In this document: in pieces, positions 5,177 to 10,421 of the stretch | Numbering within the stretch: position 1 is the stretch's first letter | How the letters are laid out: the number at the start of each line of letters is the position of its first letter | Source: Bacteroidales bacterium | Lineage (GTDB): Bacteria > Bacteroidota > Bacteroidia > Bacteroidales > UBA932 | Assembly: GCA_016291185.1 (NCBI GenBank) | Contig: JAEFAI010000049.1 | Coordinates: forward strand, 1 to 10,421 | DNA length: 10,421 nucleotides | Reading direction: 5' to 3' | Program-made: the position numbers and the translations under genes | The notes under the pieces: generated by a model | Databases searched by the model: none | Told to the model about the DNA's origin: nothing | Seen by the model: only the letters and a program-made list of their open reading frames with translations

Positions 5177-6538
5177 ATGTCACTAACTTTCGTTTTGAAA
5201 AAGGGTCTGAACATCCCCCTCGCGGGAGAAGCAGAACTCCGTGTCTCAAAGACGATTGCGCCGGGCATTGTGGCCGTCCAACCGACGGACTTCAAGGGTT
5301 TCCTGCCGAGACTGCTGGTCAAGGAAGGTGACCCCGTGCTTTGCGGTTCTCCCGTCGCTGCAGACAAAATGAACGCCGACATCCTCCTGACCTCCCCCGT
5401 GAGCGGTACGGTCAAGGAGATTGTCCGTGGCGAGAAACGCAAGCTGCTTGCCATCCTGATCGAATCGGACGGCAAGCGGCAGTGCGTCGATTTCGGAGTC
5501 AAGGACGCAAGCCAGCTGGACGCCGCGCAGGTTCGCGAGGCGCTTCTCCAGAGCGGCCTGTGGCCCTGGCTGATCCAGCGCCCGTACGGTATCCTCGCCA
5601 ACCCCGAGGTCCGTCCGCGCGACATCTTCGTCTCCACCTTCAGCACCGCTCCGCTGGCTGCGGACGCCGCTTTCTGCTTCGGCAGCGAGCTGGCCGCTGC
5701 CCAGGCGGGCATCTGCGCCCTCTCCAAGCTGACGGACGGTAAGGTCTATGTCGGTCTGGACGGCAACAAGGCCTCTTCCGCCTTTGCAGGTCTGAAGCAC
5801 TGCGAGCTGAGCACCTTCCGCGGTCCGCACCCCGCCGGCAACGTGGGCGTGCAAATCAGCCACATCGCCCCGATCCGCAAGGAAGACACCGTCTGGACCG
5901 TCTCCCTCGCCGGCCTCGTCGCGATCGGCAAGCTCTTCACCACGGGCAAGTACGATGTGCGCCGCAAGGTCGCCATCACCGGTCCGATGGCTCTCCAGCC
6001 GTCCTACATCGATGCTCTCCCGGGCACGCCGATGCAGGATCTCGCCGCCTACTTCGGCAACACCCCCGCCGAGCAGCTCCGCGTCATCAGCGGCGACGCG
6101 CTCAGCGGCAAGACCGTAGGCGCCGCCGGCTACATCGGCTACTTCGACACGCAGGTCACCATCCTGCGCGAAGGCACCGACCAGGAGCTCCTCGGCTGGA
6201 TCCGTCCTTTCCGTTTCAACCAGTTCAGCGCCGACCGCAGCTACTTCTCCTGGCTCCTGCCGAAGAAGAAGTACGCCATGAGCACCAACCTGCACGGCGG
6301 TCCCCGCGCGTTCCTGATGAACGACGGCTACTATGCCAAGGTCCTCCCGATGGACCTCTACCCTGTCTTCCTCGCCAAGGCCTGCCTCGCGGGCGACATC
6401 GAGAAGATGGAGAAGTTCGGCATCTACGAAGTGCTCCCCGAGGATCTCGCCACCTGCGAGTTCGTCGATCCGAGCAAGAATAATATCCAGGCAATGATCG
6501 AACAGGGCATCAACCTGATGCTCAAGGAAATGGCTTAA
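5177..6538 (+). CDS. nqrA: Na+-translocating NADH:quinone oxidoreductase subunit A
   Basis: 453 residues, normal family length. NqrA is the large peripheral cytoplasmic subunit of the Na+-pumping NQR complex; it carries no redox cofactor and packs against NqrB near the quinone site. Family features seen: the N-terminal KKGLNIPLAGEAE (8-20), a barrel-sandwich region with V..GDPVLCGSP (48-59) and the SPVSGTVKEIVRGEKR turn (73-88), GLWPWLIQRPYG (127-138), the RPRDIFVSTFSTAPLAAD block (146-163), HPAGNVGVQISHI and GKLFTTGKYDVRRKVAITGP. No membrane segment or signal peptide, as expected. First gene of the operon, 4 bases before nqrB. The start region is AT-rich and has no Shine-Dalgarno sequence; a 12-bp palindrome lies directly upstream. 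The start at 5177 puts KKG at the usual position. Confidence 0.97.
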   Translation: MSLTFVLKKGLNIPLAGEAELRVSKTIAPGIVAVQPTDFKGFLPRLLVKEGDPVLCGSPVAADKMNADILLTSPVSGTVKEIVRGEKRKLLAILIESDGKRQCVDFGVKDASQLDAAQVREALLQSGLWPWLIQRPYGILANPEVRPRDIFVSTFSTAPLAADAAFCFGSELAAAQAGICALSKLTDGKVYVGLDGNKASSAFAGLKHCELSTFRGPHPAGNVGVQISHIAPIRKEDTVWTVSLAGLVAIGKLFTTGKYDVRRKVAITGPMALQPSYIDALPGTPMQDLAAYFGNTPAEQLRVISGDALSGKTVGAAGYIGYFDTQVTILREGTDQELLGWIRPFRFNQFSADRSYFSWLLPKKKYAMSTNLHGGPRAFLMNDGYYAKVLPMDLYPVFLAKACLAGDIEKMEKFGIYEVLPEDLATCEFVDPSKNNIQAMIEQGINLMLKEMA

Positions 6539-6542
6539 AAGT

Positions 6543-7658
6543 ATGAACAGTATTTTCGAAAAAGGCGGCAAACTTTACTGGCTGCACTCTACGGTTGACG
6601 CTTTTGAGACTTTCCTGCACGTGCCGGGGACCGTCACCAAGAAGGGTTCCCACGTCCGTGACGCCATCGATCTCAAGCGCATCCTCATCCTCGTGGTGAT
6701 CGCCGCCGTGCCCGCAGCCCTCTTCGGCATGTGGAACGTCGGTTATCAGCACGGCCTGGCGGTGGGTGACCTCCGCCTCAACATCCTCGGTAACTGGTGG
6801 TACGGATTCCTTCGGGTCCTGCCCCTCTACCTGGTCTCCTACATCGTGGGTCTGGGCATCGAGTTCGCCTCCTGCCAGATTCGCGGCGAAGAAGTGAGCG
6901 AGGGCTACCTCGTGTCCGGTTTCTTCATTCCCCTCATCGTCCCGGTGGACATCCCCCTGTGGATGCTCGGCGTCGCCGTCGCGTTCGCCGTCATCTTCGG
7001 CAAGGAGGTCTTCGGCGGCACGGGTATGAACATCGTCAACCCGGCGATCCTGACGCGCGCCTTCCTCTTCTTCTCCTACCCGAACTACATGTCCGGCTCC
7101 AACTGCTGGATCCACTACAAACCGACCGAGCAGCTCGTGGACGGCTTCACCGGCGCCACCCCGCTCGCACTGGACGGCGCTTCCGCGCAGTACGGCACCG
7201 GTTTCTGGGATCTCTTCATCGGTACGGTTCCGGGATCTGTCGGCGAGACTTCCGTCATCGCCATCCTGCTCGGTGCCATCATCCTCATCTGGACCGGCAT
7301 CGCCAGCTGGAAGATCATGCTCAGCGGCATCCTCGGTGTCCTCTTCGTGGGCGGCATCGGCGACCTGGCCGGCATCACCACGATCCCCTGCTACATGCAG
7401 CTCCTCTACGGCGGCTTCGCCTTCGGTATCGTCTTCATGGCAACCGACCCGGTGACCTCCGCCCAGACCGAGTGCGGCAAGTGGATCTACGGCTTCCTGA
7501 TCGGCGCCCTCTGTGTCACCGTGCGCCTCTTCAACCCGGGCTACGCCGAGGGTATGATGCTCGCCATCCTGCTTTGCAACATCTTCGCTCCGCTGATCGA
7601 CCACATCGTTGTCAGCACGCACATTTCCCGTCGGGAAAAGAAACTCAAAACCGCCTAG
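6543..7658 (+). CDS. nqrB: Na+-translocating NADH:quinone oxidoreductase subunit B
   Basis: 371 residues; the main membrane subunit of Na+-NQR, related to RnfD. It carries covalent FMN, binds riboflavin and quinone, and forms the Na+ path. Seen: a short cytoplasmic N-terminus ending in the family block DAFETFLHVPG (19-29) and HVRDAIDLKR (37-46), then FGMWNVGYQHG (61-71), followed by about ten hydrophobic segments. The flavinylation motif is DGFTGAT (200-206); T206 should hold FMN through a phosphoester bond made by the flavin transferase ApbE, which is not in this window. FGGTGMNIVNPA (157-168) and FMATDPVTSAQT (298-309) are also typical. The N-terminus is about 15 residues shorter than in relatives that start with a longer MKALR-type helix; no in-frame upstream start is apparent. 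It overlaps no neighbour; nqrC begins 4 bases after the stop. Confidence 0.97.
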   Translation: MNSIFEKGGKLYWLHSTVDAFETFLHVPGTVTKKGSHVRDAIDLKRILILVVIAAVPAALFGMWNVGYQHGLAVGDLRLNILGNWWYGFLRVLPLYLVSYIVGLGIEFASCQIRGEEVSEGYLVSGFFIPLIVPVDIPLWMLGVAVAFAVIFGKEVFGGTGMNIVNPAILTRAFLFFSYPNYMSGSNCWIHYKPTEQLVDGFTGATPLALDGASAQYGTGFWDLFIGTVPGSVGETSVIAILLGAIILIWTGIASWKIMLSGILGVLFVGGIGDLAGITTIPCYMQLLYGGFAFGIVFMATDPVTSAQTECGKWIYGFLIGALCVTVRLFNPGYAEGMMLAILLCNIFAPLIDHIVVSTHISRREKKLKTA

Positions 7659-7662
7659 CCGT

Positions 7663-8451
7663 ATGAATACCAATAGCAACGCATATACTGTCATCTACAC
7701 CACCCTCGTGGTCGTAGTCGTGGCTGCTGTCCTGGCTTTCACGGCCATGAAGCTCAAGCCCTCGCAGAGTGCCAACGCCAAGGCGGAAACCCTGCGCCAG
7801 ATGATGTCCGCGGCCGGTATCAAGTCCACGGAAGAACTCTACGCCACCAAAAACGCCGATGTCCTGCAGCTCTACGCCGACAACATCGACCAGGCCTACA
7901 CCATCGGCCTGGACGGCAAGCAGAACGGCACCCTGTCCATTGACAAGGGCAACATCGAGCTGGTGGACAACCTCAAGCCGCAGAACAAGGCCATCAAGGA
8001 CAGCGCCGACGTGACGCTTCCCGTCTATGTCTTCAAGAGCGGTATCGCCGTGATGCCGATCTACGGAGCCGGCCTCTGGGGCCCGATCTGGGGCTATGTC
8101 GCCTTCCAGCCGGACTGCCGCACCATCGCCGGCGCCTACTTCGACCATGAGTCCGAGACCCCGGGTCTCGGCGCCAAGATCAAGGACGAAGCCTGGTTCC
8201 GCGAGAAGTTCATCGGCAAGAAGGTCGAGTGGGGCGAAGAGCCCGCCTTCCGTCTTGAGAAAAACGCCGAAGCAACCGGCGCCGAGAACGCCGTGGACGC
8301 CATCACCGGCGCCACGATGACCTCCAAGGGTCTGAACGAGGCACTGAACGTCTGGTTCAAGGCTTACGAGGAGCACTTCGGTCTGGGTGCTTTCTTCGGC
8401 ATGCTCGAGGAGCACGCAATTACCACTACTAACGAAGAAGAGGAGGAATAA
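7663..8451 (+). CDS. nqrC: Na+-translocating NADH:quinone oxidoreductase subunit C
   Basis: 262 residues from ATG 7663. NqrC is anchored by one N-terminal membrane helix (about 9-29, YTVIYTTLVVVVVAAVLAFTA) and exposes a periplasmic flavin domain (FMN-binding domain, related to RnfG). Seen: GAGLWGPIWGYVAF (135-148), FDHESETPGLGAKI (160-173), and the flavinylation motif DAITGAT (212-218) with T218 as the expected FMN-carrying threonine. An ATG at 7609 is in the same frame but lies inside nqrB and would put 18 unrelated residues before the anchor, so 7663 is preferred. The C-terminus runs on past the family core to a glutamate-rich tail ending in NEEEEE. The codons of that tail also contain AGGAGGA, the ribosome-binding sequence for nqrD. 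Confidence 0.96.
   Translation: MNTNSNAYTVIYTTLVVVVVAAVLAFTAMKLKPSQSANAKAETLRQMMSAAGIKSTEELYATKNADVLQLYADNIDQAYTIGLDGKQNGTLSIDKGNIELVDNLKPQNKAIKDSADVTLPVYVFKSGIAVMPIYGAGLWGPIWGYVAFQPDCRTIAGAYFDHESETPGLGAKIKDEAWFREKFIGKKVEWGEEPAFRLEKNAEATGAENAVDAITGATMTSKGLNEALNVWFKAYEEHFGLGAFFGMLEEHAITTTNEEEEE
8441..8447 (+). promoter_or_regulatory. Shine-Dalgarno sequence for nqrD inside the end of nqrC
   Basis: AGGAGGA ends 6 bases before the nqrD ATG (8454) and is made of the GAA/GAG glutamate codons that end nqrC. A perfect anti-16S match is unusual for Bacteroidota, where most starts, including those of nqrA, nqrB, nqrC and nqrE here, lack one. Confidence 0.55.
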
Positions 8452-8453
8452 TT

Positions 8454-9065
<612 letters not shown>

Positions 9066-9077
9066 TCGCGTCGCCCT

Positions 9078-9692
9078 ATGGAATACGTAAGCTTATTCGT
9101 CAAGTCAATCTTCGTTGACAATATGATCTTCGCATACTTCCTGGGTATGTGCTCATACCTGGCGGTATCGAAGAACGTGAAGACAGCCAATGGCCTGGGC
9201 CTCGCTGTGATCTTCGTCCTCTTCTTCACCCTGCCCATCAACTGGGCCCTCAACAAGTTCGTGCTCCAGCCCGGCGCACTGAGCTGGCTGGGCCCCCAGT
9301 TCGCATCGGTGGACCTGAGCTTCCTGAGCTTCATCCTCTTCATCGCCGTGATCGCCGCCTTCGTGCAGCTGGTCGAGATGTTCGTGGAGAAGTTCCTTCC
9401 TTCGCTGTACTCCTCGCTCGGTATCTTCCTGCCGCTGATCGCCGTGAACTGCGCCATCCTGGGCGGTTCGCTCTTCATGCAGCAGCGTGATTTCGCGACC
9501 TTCGGCGAGCCGCTCGTCTATGGCCTCGGTTCCGGCCTCGGCTGGTACCTCGCCATCGTCAGCCTCGCCGCCATCCGGGAGAAGCTGTCCTACAGCAACG
9601 TCCCCGCCCCGCTCAAGGGCGTCGGCATCACCTTCATCACGGTGGGCCTGATGGGTATGGCATTCATGATCTTTATGGGTATCCAGCTTTAG
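9078..9692 (+). CDS. nqrE: Na+-translocating NADH:quinone oxidoreductase subunit E
   Basis: 204 residues, normal length. Six-helix membrane subunit homologous to NqrD and RnfA. Cysteines for the shared intramembrane iron centre are C25 in [11 protein letters not shown] and C125 in [11 protein letters not shown]. The N-terminus [20 protein letters not shown] is typical, as are the [23 protein letters not shown] region (about 99-121) and [16 protein letters not shown] (155-170). It starts 12 bases after nqrD without a Shine-Dalgarno sequence, and its TAG stop (9690-9692) is part of the nqrF Shine-Dalgarno sequence. Confidence 0.97.
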   Translation: MEYVSLFVKSIFVDNMIFAYFLGMCSYLAVSKNVKTANGLGLAVIFVLFFTLPINWALNKFVLQPGALSWLGPQFASVDLSFLSFILFIAVIAAFVQLVEMFVEKFLPSLYSSLGIFLPLIAVNCAILGGSLFMQQRDFATFGEPLVYGLGSGLGWYLAIVSLAAIREKLSYSNVPAPLKGVGITFITVGLMGMAFMIFMGIQL

Positions 9693-9698
9693 GAGGAG
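9691..9698 (+). promoter_or_regulatory. Shine-Dalgarno sequence for nqrF overlapping the nqrE stop
   Basis: AGGAGGAG, 6 bases before the nqrF ATG (9705). Its first two bases are the last two of the nqrE TAG stop codon. Ribosomes finishing nqrE would therefore sit on the nqrF start signal, which suits coupled translation. Confidence 0.55.
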
Positions 9699-9704
9699 CA
9701 CGCA

Positions 9705-10421
9705 ATGACACCTACAATAATCGCTTCTATCGCAGTCATCGTCATCCTGACCTTGCTGCTGGTGGTCTTGCTGCTCTACGTCAAGGCCAAGATCACCCCG
9801 ACCGGCACGGTCGACATCGATATCAACAACGGTAAGAAAACCCTCAAGGTCAATCCCGGCAACTCGCTGATGAACACGCTTGCCGAGCAGAAGATCTTCC
9901 TCCCCTCCGCCTGCGGCGGCAAGGCCAACTGCGGCCAGTGCAAGGTCCAGGTGCTCGAGGGCGGCGGCGAGATCCTCCCGACCGAGACCGGCTTCTTCAA
10001 CCGCAAGCAGATCAAGGACGGCTGGCGCCTGGGCTGCCAGGTCAAGGTCAAGGACAACCTCAAGATCCAGGTGGCCGAATCCGCCCTGTCCGTCAAGAAA
10101 CTCGAGTGCGAGGTGATCTCCAACGAGAACGTCGCCACGTTCATCAAGGAATTCACCGTCAAGCTCCCCGAGGGCGAAGAGCTCGAGTTCAAGAGCGGCG
10201 AGTACATCCAGATCGACATCCCCGCCTACGAGGCCGACTTCTCCGACATGGGCGTGGCCGACATCTACAAGGGCGACTGGGACAAGTTCGGCATCACCCC
10301 GCTCAAGTTCAAGAACGAGGTTCCGACCATCCGCGCCTACTCCATGGCTTCCTACCCGGGCGAGAAGGGCATCATCAAGCTCAACGTGCGTATCGCGACG
10401 CCTCCGTTCGACCGCACGCAG
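9705..10421 (+). CDS. nqrF: Na+-translocating NADH:quinone oxidoreductase subunit F (5' part, cut by window edge)
   Basis: The first 239 codons, open to the right edge; the full protein is usually a little over 400 residues. NqrF is the electron entry point: NADH gives a hydride to FAD, and electrons pass to a [2Fe-2S] cluster. Seen: one N-terminal membrane helix (about 5-26), a ferredoxin-like domain (about 35-128) with cluster ligands C70, C76, C79 and C111 in SACGGKANCGQC and LGCQV, then the start of a ferredoxin-NADP+ reductase-type FAD domain with SGEYIQIDIP (164-173) and the flavin-binding RAYSMASYP (210-218). These positions agree with the numbering I recall for Vibrio cholerae NqrF. 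The NADH-binding half lies beyond the window. The start at 9705 is supported by the Shine-Dalgarno sequence 6 bases upstream. Confidence 0.96.
   Translation, partial: MTPTIIASIAVIVILTLLLVVLLLYVKAKITPTGTVDIDINNGKKTLKVNPGNSLMNTLAEQKIFLPSACGGKANCGQCKVQVLEGGGEILPTETGFFNRKQIKDGWRLGCQVKVKDNLKIQVAESALSVKKLECEVISNENVATFIKEFTVKLPEGEELEFKSGEYIQIDIPAYEADFSDMGVADIYKGDWDKFGITPLKFKNEVPTIRAYSMASYPGEKGIIKLNVRIATPPFDRTQ

Noticed and set aside
5246..6571. 441-codon open frame on the minus strand opposite nqrA
   Set aside because: Antisense shadow of nqrA; its sequence is an H/E/D/A/G/V-rich composition artefact without motifs.
7609..7662. Upstream in-frame start for nqrC
   Set aside because: It would overlap nqrB by 50 bases and add 18 residues unrelated to NqrC; ATG 7663 gives the expected short N-terminus before the membrane anchor.
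6522..7694. 390-codon open frame on the minus strand opposite nqrB
   Set aside because: Antisense shadow with a very acidic, aspartate/glutamate-rich composition caused by C-ending codons of nqrB.

Overview
The window looks like a chromosomal segment of an uncultured Bacteroidota bacterium, most likely a Bacteroidales member with a fairly high GC content. The sequence signs are Bacteroidota-type -7 promoter boxes (TAnnTTTG and close variants), AT-rich start regions without Shine-Dalgarno sequence for most genes, and a six-subunit Na+-translocating NADH:quinone oxidoreductase whose N-termini resemble those of the Bacteroides group. The taxonomic call is inference.

Left part (1-2549, minus strand): an apparent transcription unit reading right to left. 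It starts with a small uncharacterised membrane protein (1832-2389), continues with a complete family-3 (YtcJ-like) amidohydrolase (131-1786), and then with the first 38 codons of a second, paralogous amidohydrolase (1-114) that runs off the left edge. A good -7 box (2504-2511) lies about 110 bases upstream of the membrane-protein gene.

Middle (2550-5105, minus strand): a complete UvrD/PcrA-type superfamily 1A DNA helicase with all helicase motifs and the C-terminal Tudor-like domain. The linker between the helicase core and that domain is unusually long (about residues 670-798). Its DNA (about 2765-3059) is a run of hairpin-forming inverted repeats, including one perfect 12-bp stem and an 18/17-base arm pair about 90 bases apart. 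I read it as a palindromic repeat element inserted in frame, and it is the most unusual feature here.

Right part (5106-10421, plus strand): a 71-bp divergent promoter region, then nqrA-nqrB-nqrC-nqrD-nqrE and the first 239 codons of nqrF in the canonical order, with gaps of 2-12 bases. Together they encode the Na+-NQR complex. NqrF takes electrons from NADH through FAD and a [2Fe-2S] centre, NqrD/NqrE hold an intramembrane iron centre, NqrC and NqrB carry covalent FMN on TGAT threonines, and electrons end on quinone while Na+ is exported. All cofactor-binding residues that can be checked are present. No mobile-element genes, CRISPR array, tRNA or rRNA were seen, and no wholly new gene system is evident.
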